In this document: in pieces, positions 8,040 through 16,759 of the stretch | How the letters are laid out: every line of letters begins with the position of its first letter | Numbering within the stretch: position 1 is the stretch's first letter | Assembly: GCF_043641925.1 (NCBI RefSeq) | Contig: NZ_JBHZRU010000011.1 | Span: forward strand, 50,440 to 114,439 | Length of the DNA stretch: 64,000 bases | Reading direction: 5' to 3' | Source: Paenisporosarcina quisquiliarum_A | GTDB lineage: Bacteria; Bacillota; Bacilli; Bacillales_A; Planococcaceae | Position numbers and translations under genes: made by a program | The notes under the pieces: generated by a model | What the model was told of the DNA's origin: nothing | The model's input: the letters and a program-made list of their open reading frames with translations, nothing else | Database searches by the model: none

Positions 8040-9137
8040 TTAGAAAACAACACTATTCATTAAACCTAAATACATTGAGATGATGCAAAGAATACTCATA
8101 CTAAAAGCTAGAAGAGGTGAGAATTTTTTCACCGTCGCAATCCATGCAAAACATAAGAAACAGAGTGATAATGCGAAAAATAATGTGCCTAACATGCTGA
8201 AATCCATGTAAGCATCAATTGGCAAAGAAATGGATTCGGAGTAAACCGTACTGAATAATTTCGACATGCCATTGCTCCCTGCCACTGCTCCAATGTCATG
8301 TGGTGGTTCTTGTTGTCCGAGTAAAGCTGTCGCCGAGAATATGAGTAATAAAGTAAAACTCTCTGCTTTTACCCAATTACGTGGATTAAATGTTGGGTCT
8401 TTTTGAATTTTCCGTTTTATCCAAATTCCATTAACACATGAAAAAAAAAGGATTGGAATAAGGATTAGATGCTTGATAAGCAAGGATTGTCCATATGGAA
8501 GAATCCAAGAATTAGGATAACTGGTTAAATCAATCACTAAAGTCACTAAAAAGTAGCCCGTTATAGATATGACTAAGAGACAACCAAGAGCAACGGGTGT
8601 AAACCATTTTAAAAACGCAAGCCAGTTCTCATGATTCAAAGAAAACCAACTAACTACGAGTAATAATCCTACCCATATGGTTACCGCTAGAAAATGAAGC
8701 GAATGTGCGATAAATCCACTCCACTCGTTCAGAGAAGCCGAATGGCTAGCCCATCCTAGGGCTAAGAGAAGCATTATGCTAAAAGTTAATGAGATGACTG
8801 TATGAATCTTTTTAGTGAAAATCGGGATGATGGAGACATACAAATAAAATGCAATGGATACAAACAACGTAAATGACCATGCTTGTCCCACTTCAAACGT
8901 GGAAATCACGTTCTGTATGGTCATCATTAACCCTATATCCTCATAAAGAAAAAGGACTAGCCGTATGACCGGAAAAAGAGAGAAAACCACAATCCCTAAA
9001 ATGGAAATCTGAATCCATCGTTTGTGAATGAATATTTCCGGCTTTTTACTAGAAGGTATAAGTGAAAAAATGAGTGAACCTATAATAAGTGAAAAGCACA
9101 AATATAAAAGCGTTTCGGATAAATAAATCCAAATCAT
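8040..9137 (-). CDS. copD: CopD-family copper transport membrane protein
   Basis: A 365-residue protein with eight or more membrane segments and the CopD domain pattern (HSLHFLAVTIWVGLLLVVSW, QSLLIKHLILIP, ALLGQQEPPHD). It overlaps the stop of the CopC gene by four bases (ATGA), so both proteins are made together. In Bacillus a single YcnJ protein combines CopC and CopD; here the two are separate. CopC-CopD systems move copper across the cell envelope, usually inward. No metal specificity can be proved from sequence alone. Confidence 0.85.
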   Translation of the reverse strand: MIWIYLSETLLYLCFSLIIGSLIFSLIPSSKKPEIFIHKRWIQISILGIVVFSLFPVIRLVLFLYEDIGLMMTIQNVISTFEVGQAWSFTLFVSIAFYLYVSIIPIFTKKIHTVISLTFSIMLLLALGWASHSASLNEWSGFIAHSLHFLAVTIWVGLLLVVSWFSLNHENWLAFLKWFTPVALGCLLVISITGYFLVTLVIDLTSYPNSWILPYGQSLLIKHLILIPILFFSCVNGIWIKRKIQKDPTFNPRNWVKAESFTLLLIFSATALLGQQEPPHDIGAVAGSNGMSKLFSTVYSESISLPIDAYMDFSMLGTLFFALSLCFLCFAWIATVKKFSPLLAFSMSILCIISMYLGLMNSVVF

Positions 9138-9676
9138 TTCCTTCGCTCCTTTTTAAACAACACTAAAGCTGTGCCAAATGCTATTCCAGTTAACAAAATT
9201 GCCATTACAATGACGACAAAATTGGATTTCTTAGATTTAATAGTTTCCTTTTGGGGCTTTTCGATAGGAGTCGGAATCATTTCTTCATGTTGTTTTTCCT
9301 TCGTCACTTCTGAATTGGCGTTCTTTACAAGCTCTACGGAAAATGAAAACTCCCCCTCAATCGGATGGCCATCTTTTCCGATGATTTTCCATCTAACCAT
9401 GTACTTCCCTTTAGCTAAGGGTTTCTCAAGTTTCCCAACCATTTCATCCACGTTTATTAAAGTTTTTTCAATGGGCATTTCAACGCCGTCTGCATTAATG
9501 ACTTTAAGCATGCTGGTATTCTCAATTGTAGTGTTAAATCGTAAAGATACACTTTGCACTTCATCTTTCATGATTTCTTCAGTGGCAGGGTTGGAACTTG
9601 AAAGTCCAGAATGCCCTAAAGCTACAGGGGTTAAGATAAAAAGAAATAGTAATGTGAAAATACATGTTTTTTTCAT
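9134..9676 (-). CDS. copC: CopC-domain copper-binding exported protein
   Basis: A 180-residue protein with a signal peptide ending near the ALGHS site, which leaves an N-terminal His after cleavage, as typical for CopC. The domain shows HSGLSSSNPATEEIM, VSLRFNTTIE and the DGHPIEGEFSFSV block with the copper-site His. A C-terminal membrane anchor follows a Lys-rich linker. The ATG at 9676 has AGGAGG seven bases upstream; a longer frame has no such site. It is transcribed divergently from cadC, with a shared palindrome between them. Confidence 0.88.
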   Translation of the reverse strand: MKKTCIFTLLFLFILTPVALGHSGLSSSNPATEEIMKDEVQSVSLRFNTTIENTSMLKVINADGVEMPIEKTLINVDEMVGKLEKPLAKGKYMVRWKIIGKDGHPIEGEFSFSVELVKNANSEVTKEKQHEEMIPTPIEKPQKETIKSKKSNFVVIVMAILLTGIAFGTALVLFKKERRK

Positions 9677-9707
9677 TTGGAAGCCTCCTATTTCCCTATA
9701 CTTCATG

Positions 9708-9814
9708 ATTGTAACAGGAATCAAATCATATTCAAACAAACATTTGAATATGATTATTGACAATATATTGTCTATTGCATACACTAAAAATAACAATCAA
9801 ACGATTATTTGAAT
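9708..9814. promoter_or_regulatory. Divergent copC/cadC promoters with CadC-type operators
   Basis: Between copC and cadC a 26-bp palindrome at 9727-9752 has perfect 10-bp arms (CATATTCAAA and TTTGAATATG), the form of ArsR/SmtB-family operators. For cadC there is a -35 TTGACA at 9757 and a -10 TACACT at 9780 with 17-bp spacing. A second imperfect half-site pair (ATCAAA, TTTGAAT) lies at 9796-9814. For copC, TACAAT (minus strand of 9708-9713) sits 17 bp from TTTGAA inside the palindrome. One repressor could therefore control both directions. Confidence 0.7.
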
Positions 9815-9826
9815 GAGGTGGAGTAA

Positions 9827-10210
9827 ATGAGTGAATTGATTGAAATTACAGCAACGGATGTTTGTGAAACGACTTGTTTCGACGAAGTAGTTGTGAATCG
9901 TGTTAAACCTAAGATAGAAGAAATAACTGGTGTCGAATTATTATTTAAAGCTTTATCAGATGCTACTCGGTTGAAAATAGCGTATGCATTGAGTCTTGAA
10001 ACAGAGTTGTGTGTTTGTGACGTTGCAAATATTATTGGGACTTCGACAGCTACGGCTTCTCATCATTTGCGTTATTTACGAAAAATGGGATTGGCTAAAT
10101 ATCGAAAAGAAGGAAAAATGGTCTTTTATTCCTTAGTCGATGAACATGTACATCAATTAGTACGTATTGCACTGGATCATTCGAAAGAAGGGTGGAACAA
10201 ACATGAATGA
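9827..10210 (+). CDS. cadC: CadC-type ArsR-family metal-sensing repressor
   Basis: A 127-residue winged-helix repressor that releases DNA when Cd2+, Pb2+ or Zn2+ binds. The alpha-3 metal motif ELCVCDVA (Cys62 and Cys64) and N-terminal cysteines (Cys13, Cys17) supply the thiolate site of the CadC subgroup. The recognition helix is TSTATASHHLRYLRKMGL. Its stop overlaps the start of cadA by eight bases. The upstream palindromes are its expected targets. The ATG follows GAGGTGGAG. Confidence 0.95.
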   Translation: MSELIEITATDVCETTCFDEVVVNRVKPKIEEITGVELLFKALSDATRLKIAYALSLETELCVCDVANIIGTSTATASHHLRYLRKMGLAKYRKEGKMVFYSLVDEHVHQLVRIALDHSKEGWNKHE

Positions 10211-12311
10211 GGATAAAAATGTATATAGATTGCAAGGACTATCTTGTACGAATTGTGCTGCCAAGTTTGAAAAAAACATTCGCGATATCCAAACTGTTCA
10301 TGATGTCCAATTAAATTTCGGTGCATCCAAACTTACCGTACTAGGAAATGCCACGGTAGACGAATTGGAAAAAGCTGGTGCTTTTGATGGGATTAAAGTT
10401 GTACCTGCAAGCCAAAAAATCCAGATAGAGAAAGAGCCTTTCTGGAAAAAAAGAGATAATCAAACGACTTTTATTTCTGCGGTATTACTCCTTCTTGGAT
10501 ATTTGTTCTCAACGGTTTATGGAGAAGAAAGTATTCAAACCATTCTTGTATTTGGAGCATCGATTTTGATTGGTGGCTACAATCTCATCAAAGTGGGATT
10601 AGCTAATTTAATTAAATTTCAATTTGATATGAAGACATTGATGACAATAGCCGTAATTGGTGCTGCTATTATCGGAGAATGGGGTGAAGGAGCTGTTGTC
10701 GTCTTTCTCTTTGCCATAAGTGAGGCATTGGAAAGCTATTCAATGGAAAAAGCACGACAGTCCATTCGAACTCTCATGGATATTGCACCAAGTACGGCAA
10801 TAATCAGACGTGGTAAAAAAGAGTTTGAAGTGGCAGTGGAAGACATACAAATCGGAGATATCATGATTCTGAAGCCTGGCCAAAAAATTGCCATGGACGG
10901 TGAGGTAATTCATGGCCAATCATCTATTAATCAATCCGCCATTACTGGGGAATCCGTACCAGTCCATAAGGTAATCGGTGACGAAGTATTTGCTGGCACG
11001 TTGAATGAGGAAGGATTATTAGAAGTTAGTGTAACAAAGCGAGTGGAAGATACCACGATTGCTAAAATTATTCACTTAGTAGAAGAGGCTCAGGCCGAAA
11101 AAGCACCATCTCAACAATTTGTAGATAAGTTTGCCAAGTATTACACACCGGCAATCATGTTAATTTCATTATTGGTTGTGGCGGTACCTCCCCTTTTCTT
11201 AGGTGGAGATTGGAGTGAGTGGATCTATCGTGGGTTGGCAGTCTTGGTTGTTGGATGTCCATGTGCACTCGTCGTATCCACACCAGTAGCAATTGTAACT
11301 GCCATCGGAAACGCTGCAAGAAATGGTGTATTGATTAAAGGCGGTATCCACCTAGAAGAAACCGGTCGCTTAAAGGTTGTGGCATTCGATAAAACCGGAA
11401 CACTAACAAAAGGAACACCTGAAGTAACGTCTGTGGTTTCTCTTTCAGATTTGAGCATTGCGGAAATTCTTCAGCTGTCTGCTTCCATCGAAAAATTTTC
11501 ACAACATCCTCTTGCTTCAGCCATCTTAAAAGAAGCTGAAAGACAAAAAATCGAATTGGTACCGGTTGATAATTTTCAATCAATTACAGGAAAAGGTGCC
11601 AAGGCGACGATTGGTGAACAAAATATCTTTATTGGAAGCCCAAAAATGTTTAGAGAAACTCAGTCTTTATCTAGTGCCATTGAAGATGAAGTGAAAGCGC
11701 TCCAAATGGATGGGAAAACGGTTATGTTACTGGGCAATGAATATGAAATTAAGGGATTCATTGCAGTTGCTGATCAAGTGAGAAAAAGCAGCCTAACTGT
11801 CATAAAAAAACTTCACGAATTGGGTATTCAAAAGACCATTATGTTAACGGGGGACAATCAAGCAACTGGTCGAGCAATTGGTCAGCAATTAGAGTTAACT
11901 GATGTTCGAGCTGAACTGATGCCACAAGATAAATTGAATGTGATTAAATCACTTCGAGAAGAGCATGGTAAAGTTGCAATGGTCGGAGATGGCGTGAATG
12001 ACGCGCCAGCATTAGCAAGTGCAACGGTCGGCATCGCCATGGGGGGTGCCGGAACCGATACAGCGTTAGAAACAGCTGATATTGCTTTAATGGCTGACGA
12101 CTTAGAAAAACTTCCTTATACCATTGCGTTAAGCAGAAAGACATTAAACGTCATCTATCAGAATGTTGCATTTGCCCTGGGCTTGAAAGTTTTGGCTCTC
12201 CTATTGATAGTCCCAGGTTGGTTAACCTTATGGATGGCAATTTTTGCGGATATGGGAGCCACGGTAATAGTTGTACTGAACTCATTGAGACTGTTACGTA
12301 CAAAAGATTGA
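10203..12311 (+). CDS. cadA: P1B-type Cd2+/Zn2+/Pb2+-exporting ATPase
   Basis: A 702-residue heavy-metal pump. In order it has a metal-binding HMA domain (GLSCTNCAAKFE, Cys15 and Cys18), paired N-terminal helices, the TGES actuator loop, the membrane CPC motif (VVGCPCALVV, near residue 350), the phosphorylation site DKTGTLTKGT (near 395), the HP motif SQHPLA and the GDGVNDAPAL hinge. These features define the CadA/ZntA group. The ATG at 10,203 overlaps cadC by eight bases; a longer frame begins inside cadC. A hairpin of CTACCGA with TCGGTAG at 12,348-12,375 follows, without a clear T run. Confidence 0.96.
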   Translation: MNEDKNVYRLQGLSCTNCAAKFEKNIRDIQTVHDVQLNFGASKLTVLGNATVDELEKAGAFDGIKVVPASQKIQIEKEPFWKKRDNQTTFISAVLLLLGYLFSTVYGEESIQTILVFGASILIGGYNLIKVGLANLIKFQFDMKTLMTIAVIGAAIIGEWGEGAVVVFLFAISEALESYSMEKARQSIRTLMDIAPSTAIIRRGKKEFEVAVEDIQIGDIMILKPGQKIAMDGEVIHGQSSINQSAITGESVPVHKVIGDEVFAGTLNEEGLLEVSVTKRVEDTTIAKIIHLVEEAQAEKAPSQQFVDKFAKYYTPAIMLISLLVVAVPPLFLGGDWSEWIYRGLAVLVVGCPCALVVSTPVAIVTAIGNAARNGVLIKGGIHLEETGRLKVVAFDKTGTLTKGTPEVTSVVSLSDLSIAEILQLSASIEKFSQHPLASAILKEAERQKIELVPVDNFQSITGKGAKATIGEQNIFIGSPKMFRETQSLSSAIEDEVKALQMDGKTVMLLGNEYEIKGFIAVADQVRKSSLTVIKKLHELGIQKTIMLTGDNQATGRAIGQQLELTDVRAELMPQDKLNVIKSLREEHGKVAMVGDGVNDAPALASATVGIAMGGAGTDTALETADIALMADDLEKLPYTIALSRKTLNVIYQNVAFALGLKVLALLLIVPGWLTLWMAIFADMGATVIVVLNSLRLLRTKD

Positions 12312-12569
12312 TTTTTTAAGAGTGAAGGATAAATGAATAAAAGAACCCTACCGAATCCTTCGTATTAGTCGGTAGTGAATTAATTTTGATTATTGCTTAT
12401 TTCATTAGTTCAAATTTTTAGAAGGACTCACTCCAAATGAATTGTGAAATGAACTGGTAAAAATGATATCGTCACGGTTTGTTCACTCTTCCTTCCCACG
12501 AGACATTTAAAAGACTGTATAATGTCAAATTATAAGTACTAAAAAATGTCTTTAAAAAGGATGGTTTAC

Positions 12570-12812
12570 ATGGAATTTTTGTATTTTCCAGAGGATAAAA
12601 CTGAATATATAAAAGCGATTTTCACTTTTTTACCGTTTATTTTGGGGACTATTTTCACATTTTGGTGGCTCTCAAGGCTTTCAAAAAAAGAACAGTCATA
12701 TATGGAGAGATCTCCAGAACAGTACATTTCAGAGAAACTATTCATACAACCCTACATGAGTGAAGAAAAAAATAATCAAAAACAGAAATTCAATAAAAAT
12801 AATATTTATTAG
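12570..12812 (+). CDS. Small membrane protein of unknown function
   Basis: An 80-residue protein with one strong membrane segment (AIFTFLPFILGTIFTFWWL) and a charged, Asn/Lys-rich C-terminus. The ATG at 12,570 follows AAGGATG; an earlier in-frame ATG lacks a good site. It stands alone between cadA and a terminator pair. No family is recognised. The A/T-rich tail suggests loose constraint, and a decayed gene is possible. Confidence 0.5.
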   Translation: MEFLYFPEDKTEYIKAIFTFLPFILGTIFTFWWLSRLSKKEQSYMERSPEQYISEKLFIQPYMSEEKNNQKQKFNKNNIY

Positions 12813-13222
12813 GAACCTTCATTCACATTATATGACATGTAAAATTAGGGGTCTTTTGTTTCAGTAATCCATAGAACCGTATTGTCTTGGTCATAATTGA
12901 AAAAATAAGCACTACTAAGTGCTTTTCAGACTGAAGACAAACTCATCAAATTTGAGTTTGTCTTCAGTCTTTTTTTCTTTTTATATCTGAAATATAAATA
13001 GTTTAGGGGAAATCGACCATGAAGACGATGAATTTAGGAAACAAAAGCGACCAGCTTGAGATGTGTACTTGAACCTGGCAAGATCTAATTATGAGCATAA
13101 AATAAATGTTCCAATGACCAAATAATCAAACCAATTTAGTATAAATTCAGCAAAAAAATAAACGAACCTGAAATCGGAAAAATTTCAAGTCCATTTGTCT
13201 ACAGTTTGAGAAACTGAGGGTT
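12813..13222. other. Intergenic stretch with terminator hairpins
   Basis: About 410 bases without a credible gene. It holds the two hairpins at 12,907-12,977. The rest is A/T-rich and shows nothing definite. Confidence 0.6.
12907..12977 (+). terminator. Double hairpin terminator
   Basis: A small hairpin (AAGCACT with AGTGCTT, 12,907-12,924) is followed by a perfect 18-bp stem (12,928-12,945 with 12,953-12,970) and a T run. It ends plus-strand transcription from the cadA side. Confidence 0.8.
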
Positions 13223-13438
13223 TCATTTTTGTTTAGGAATGGGTTTTGGATCAACTTTTTGAGAATCATTATCGTTCCTTAATAAAAAATAGGAAATGAT
13301 ACCGGAAACAACGGATCCCCCTGCAGCAATTAAAATACGTGTGACAAGTGGTACTTCTGAATAATCCTTTTTAAGGAACCAAATTGCAAGAATGGCCACA
13401 ACAACCATGATGGGAATGACAAATCTGAAACGCTTCAT
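13223..13438 (-). CDS. Small two-segment membrane protein of unknown function
   Basis: A 71-residue protein with two hydrophobic segments (about residues 5-21 and 34-52) and a short charged tail. The ATG at 13,438 follows AAAGGATG by about eight bases, so a longer upstream frame is rejected. No family is recognised. It lies between metal transport genes, but no link is evident. Confidence 0.55.
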   Translation of the reverse strand: MKRFRFVIPIMVVVAILAIWFLKKDYSEVPLVTRILIAAGGSVVSGIISYFLLRNDNDSQKVDPKPIPKQK

Positions 13439-13630
13439 ATAATACATCCTTTTTTTCTTTGAGTGTACCATATAAATTATTGATACCTTGGCGTAAATTG
13501 TAGCGTTTTTAAGTCTTTTGGATTCAGTATATATTGCTAGTTGTAATTTCAAAATACTAAGTAATCAATCACAGTTTCAAAAAAAAACAGATTGTATTTT
13601 GGATCGTATTTTAGGGAGATAAACATAAAA

Positions 13631-14353
13631 TTAAATCATTAAAAAATACCAACCTGTAATCACAAAACCTAATAATGCTAAGACGAAAACATGAAAAGAT
13701 GATGCATTTTTAATTGGTTCAGATAATACTTCTTTTATGGTGATCATGTATATGGTCCCTACAGCTAAACCTATCGTTAAGGACCAAGCCAATGGATTTC
13801 CAACGCCTATCAGTTTTCCAAAATATGCTCCAATTCCTACTGGAAACGCAATGACTAGGGATAACAGTAACCATGTTCCAATTCCAAAGCCAGCCATAAA
13901 TAAAGGCGTGAATACAATAATTCCTTCTGGGATGTTGTGAAGAATAATAGTTTGAAGAAGAGTTTTGTTAAATGCAACGTTTTGGTTCGCTCCAAGTACG
14001 ATTCCTATAGGCAAATTATGAAAAGAAATGCTCAGCACTAACAAAATACCCGAATGTAAGAATGACTGCTTACGTCGATCTTTTATTGCACATACGAACA
14101 AGTTGGTAACACTATGTACAAAATTAAAAATGATAACCCCTATTACAAACCCCATACTAAATGTAATCCAATTCCCTAATTCTAATGCTTCCGGTGCAAT
14201 TTCAAAACTTAACATTCCTAATAGAGAACCAGCACAAATACTATAAATGACGTCCATTCTCTTTTGAAATCCTCTTAGCATCCATGCAATCATTCCACCA
14301 ATTCCAAAACCTGTAGCAGTCGACAAATAGCCAACGACCCAAATTGCTGCCAC
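13631..14353 (-). CDS. ZIP-family divalent metal transporter
   Basis: A 240-residue transporter with about eight membrane segments. The metal-site helices carry SFHNLPIGIVLG and LHNIPEGIIVF, the paired HNxPxG signatures of bacterial ZIP proteins (ZupT/GufA group). The start is GTG. ZIP proteins usually bring Zn2+, Mn2+ or Fe2+ into the cytoplasm, which contrasts with the export systems nearby. A second ZIP-like gene lies at 16.8 kb. Confidence 0.85.
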   Translation of the reverse strand: MAAIWVVGYLSTATGFGIGGMIAWMLRGFQKRMDVIYSICAGSLLGMLSFEIAPEALELGNWITFSMGFVIGVIIFNFVHSVTNLFVCAIKDRRKQSFLHSGILLVLSISFHNLPIGIVLGANQNVAFNKTLLQTIILHNIPEGIIVFTPLFMAGFGIGTWLLLSLVIAFPVGIGAYFGKLIGVGNPLAWSLTIGLAVGTIYMITIKEVLSEPIKNASSFHVFVLALLGFVITGWYFLMI

Positions 14354-14495
14354 GTATTCACCCTATCGCTTTTTGTATATATATGGTTACAAAAATTTGA
14401 TTATGAAAAATGTGAAATTACTGTATGAAAAAATCACAAAATAATCCCTAACCTTTAGTTCAATAGAATCCGAATATTTCATTCTTTTTTCAGTT

Positions 14496-14885
14496 TTAAT
14501 ATTTTTTTGCTTCTTCTCTTGCAAAGAGATTCAAGTGATCCAAAATTCCTTTTTGAATTTCTTGAGCATCCTCACTATTTTTAATATGTAAATCATCTTC
14601 TTCATTTCTTAAAATTTTCTCTATACTCCATTGGAGATGCTTTGTTTTTTTCTTGGATGCTTGTTCAAAATAAAAGAGATACTTTTCTTGATGAAGTAGC
14701 TTCATGAAAAAAGGCATGGGACGACAGGTCAATAAAGCGGAGTCCTTGTTAGCAACTGAAATCAGTTTATTATAAAATTCATGATCACCTAAAAAAAACA
14801 CATTAATGGTGTAATACCCTCTATTATCTTCTTGCTCTTTAACTAAAACATTAAATTTATAAAGTTTATCATGTATGTGATTCAT
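14496..14885 (-). CDS. Hypothetical cytoplasmic protein
   Basis: A 129-residue soluble protein rich in Lys, Glu and aromatic residues, with no membrane segment or export signal. The ATG at 14,885 has AAAGGGG upstream; a longer frame without such a site is rejected. It contains a CRPMPFFMKLL stretch with a single Cys. No family is recognised and the neighbours do not indicate a role. Confidence 0.6.
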   Translation of the reverse strand: MNHIHDKLYKFNVLVKEQEDNRGYYTINVFFLGDHEFYNKLISVANKDSALLTCRPMPFFMKLLHQEKYLFYFEQASKKKTKHLQWSIEKILRNEEDDLHIKNSEDAQEIQKGILDHLNLFAREEAKKY

Positions 14886-15125
14886 TAAAATTCCCCTTTC
14901 CTGATTTTTTCGCATGACAAGAAATACATTACCTTTAAAAGAAACATTATTTATAGTATCAGAAAACACTTAAAATTGCTTGGACTCATCATATTTAAAC
15001 GTAGTGTCATTTATTATTATAAAGGCTATTAACTGACGCTACTCAAACACGGAGAAGGTTTAATAATCCATAAACAGGTTATTATAAATTCAAACCAATA
15101 AATTTACTTAGAGAGGAAAATGAAT

Positions 15126-15425
15126 ATGCACTCGCAAAAAGATTTACACCAAACTGGAGAGACCGTTGCTGAATCAGGGCATTACTTTGATAAGGACGGA
15201 GAGCATATTGCTCTTAAGCAAGGGGATACTTTTCCAAATTGTCCAAAGACGAATCAACCCACTTCGTGGCGCCATGAAAACCATGAACATCGAACAGGTG
15301 ATGAAGTCACGGAAACTGGATTGTATGTTGATCAAGATGGAGAAAAGGTAGAACTTACCAATGGTGATAAGTTTCCCAATTGCCCAAAAACAAATCAATC
15401 CACTACATGGAAACATGTTCAATAA
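15126..15425 (+). CDS. Two-repeat YjzC-like small protein
   Basis: A 99-residue protein made of two copies of a ~45-residue unit with the shared pattern TG-x-V-x-E(S/T)G-x-Y-x-D-x-DGE, then GD-x-FPNCPKTNQ-x-T-x-W. Each unit ends in a Pro-Asn-Cys-Pro loop and a Trp. The pattern recalls YjzC-type proteins of Bacillus, which have one unit and unknown function. Start: AGAGAGG lies nine bases before the ATG at 15,126 and only three before the ATG at 15,120, so the later one is chosen. A strong terminator follows. Confidence 0.7.
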   Translation: MHSQKDLHQTGETVAESGHYFDKDGEHIALKQGDTFPNCPKTNQPTSWRHENHEHRTGDEVTETGLYVDQDGEKVELTNGDKFPNCPKTNQSTTWKHVQ

Positions 15426-15436
15426 TGCCAAAAAGA

Positions 15437-15468
15437 AAGCCAACAGTCAGATCTGTTGGCTTTTTTTT
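15437..15468 (+). terminator. Rho-independent terminator
   Basis: AAGCCAACA pairs with TGTTGGCTT around an 8-base loop and is followed by eight T residues. Confidence 0.9.
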
Positions 15469-15514
15469 GGAGAGCTATTATTCAAGTTGAAAAATTTTAC
15501 TTAGTAAACGTGTG

Positions 15515-16237
15515 CTAATCAAGAAATAAATTTTTTTGTTGACGTCTGTACACAAATTTTGACAATGTGATACTTCCCTCATAAAGAAGGAGTAATGGAA
15601 TAATCACAAGAATATCAGATAAGAAATCGGGTGGTGTTATCAAAACAGATGTAAGAATGAGCACGAAGTACGCATATTTCCTGATTTTTTGTAAAACGAA
15701 TGGATTAATGATGCCTAAACTTGTTAAAAACATAATCACAACTGGTAATTCAAACAAAAACCCAAAAGGTAAGGTCATGTTCAACAAAAACTTGAAATAT
15801 TTTTCGGTTGTAAAAAAAGTCGTAAACAACTCATTAGATAGAGACATTAAGAAATTTAATACTAAAGGAAATAAAATAAAGTATCCGAAACTAATACCGA
15901 CCATGAATAGGACAAACAGAGCAGGTACATAGGCAAGCGTCACTTTTCGTTCCTTTACTGTTAATCCTGGACTAATATATCGCCAAATTTGAAGTGCTGC
16001 GACCGGCATTGTGGCAGCTAACGCGACAACACTTGCAATCATTAAATAAACCATTAATATGTCACTCGGTCCTAACAAAGCTAGCTTAAATGGTAAGTCT
16101 TTGACCAGTAAGTGATAAATATCTTGGACGTAAATGAAGGCAAGCAAAAAGAATAATAGAAAAATCCCTAAAGTGACGATTATTGACTTACGTAATTCTT
16201 CTAAGTGTTGAACAACATTCATGCTTTGACCCTTCAT
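15515..16237 (-). CDS. tatC: Sec-independent protein translocase subunit TatC
   Basis: A 240-residue membrane protein with six predicted segments. The N-terminus has the conserved HLEELRKSI signal-peptide contact region, and the first periplasmic loop and the SPGLTVKERK block are typical. TatC recognises twin-arginine signal peptides. The ATG follows AGAGGGATGTAG. It lies just downstream of tatA on the same strand, and the nearby multicopper oxidase carries a twin-arginine signal, so this looks like a substrate-dedicated Tat pair. Confidence 0.95.
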   Translation of the reverse strand: MKGQSMNVVQHLEELRKSIIVTLGIFLLFFLLAFIYVQDIYHLLVKDLPFKLALLGPSDILMVYLMIASVVALAATMPVAALQIWRYISPGLTVKERKVTLAYVPALFVLFMVGISFGYFILFPLVLNFLMSLSNELFTTFFTTEKYFKFLLNMTLPFGFLFELPVVIMFLTSLGIINPFVLQKIRKYAYFVLILTSVLITPPDFLSDILVIIPLLLLYEGSITLSKFVYRRQQKNLFLD

Positions 16238-16274
16238 CTACATCCCTCTCTCTCTAATTTTCCATATCAGATCT

Positions 16275-16469
16275 TTATTCTTTGTTCGACTTCTCTTGGT
16301 TTGACGGTTCTCTTTTATCGTCTGTTAATAAATCTTTTGTTGAATTCTTGAACTCTCTTAATGTGGAACCAAATGCTTTTCCGATTTCAGGTAATTTGGA
16401 TGGACCGAAAATGATCAGTGCAATGACCAATACTAAAATCAATCCTGGAATGCCTATATTTTGCATCAT
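16275..16469 (-). CDS. tatA: Sec-independent protein translocase subunit TatA
   Basis: A 64-residue protein with an N-terminal membrane segment (GIPGLILVLVIALIIFGPSK), the FGP hinge, an amphipathic helix (LPEIGKAFGSTLREFKNS) and a charged tail. It forms the Tat pore with TatC, encoded 38 bp downstream. The ATG has AGGAGG upstream. Confidence 0.95.
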   Translation of the reverse strand: MMQNIGIPGLILVLVIALIIFGPSKLPEIGKAFGSTLREFKNSTKDLLTDDKREPSNQEKSNKE

Positions 16470-16514
16470 TTTATCCTCCTATCAGGTAGTTTGTTATTAA
16501 TTAAGAACGGTCTT

Positions 16515-16748
16515 TTAGAGAAAATCATTTATTTCAATACTTTTTCCAAGCATTTTTAGACCATGATTTATTTTGGCAAGAGTTGAAAACCTCGGTAAAT
16601 AATTTTGGTTGTTACATATTTTTTTTATGGTCGCATAACCGATGTTCGATGCTTCTTCTAACAAATGAATATTGATGTCTTCTTGTTCATCGAGCCACAT
16701 ACCAAAATTACTCCTTTTGCCACAAAGATTCCTGTGCAACTTTTTCAC
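16515..16748 (-). CDS. Small XRE-type helix-turn-helix regulator
   Basis: A 77-residue protein whose segment FGMWLDEQEDINIHLLEEAS, then NIGYATIKKICNNQ, fits phage Cro/C1-type HTH domains, followed by FSTLAKINHGLKML. Three starts are possible: GTG at 16,748, TTG at 16,739 (GAGGTG site) and ATG at 16,700 (AAGGAG site). The first keeps the whole fold. It follows the ZIP-like gene by 11 bp and precedes tatA, so it may regulate the tat-oxidase cluster. Confidence 0.65.
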   Translation of the reverse strand: MKKLHRNLCGKRSNFGMWLDEQEDINIHLLEEASNIGYATIKKICNNQNYLPRFSTLAKINHGLKMLGKSIEINDFL

Positions 16749-16759
16749 CTCAAGTAAAT

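Noticed and set aside
16515..16748. Toxin-antitoxin antitoxin gene
   Set aside because: It has an XRE-type fold but no toxin-like partner is adjacent; its neighbours are metal and Tat genes.
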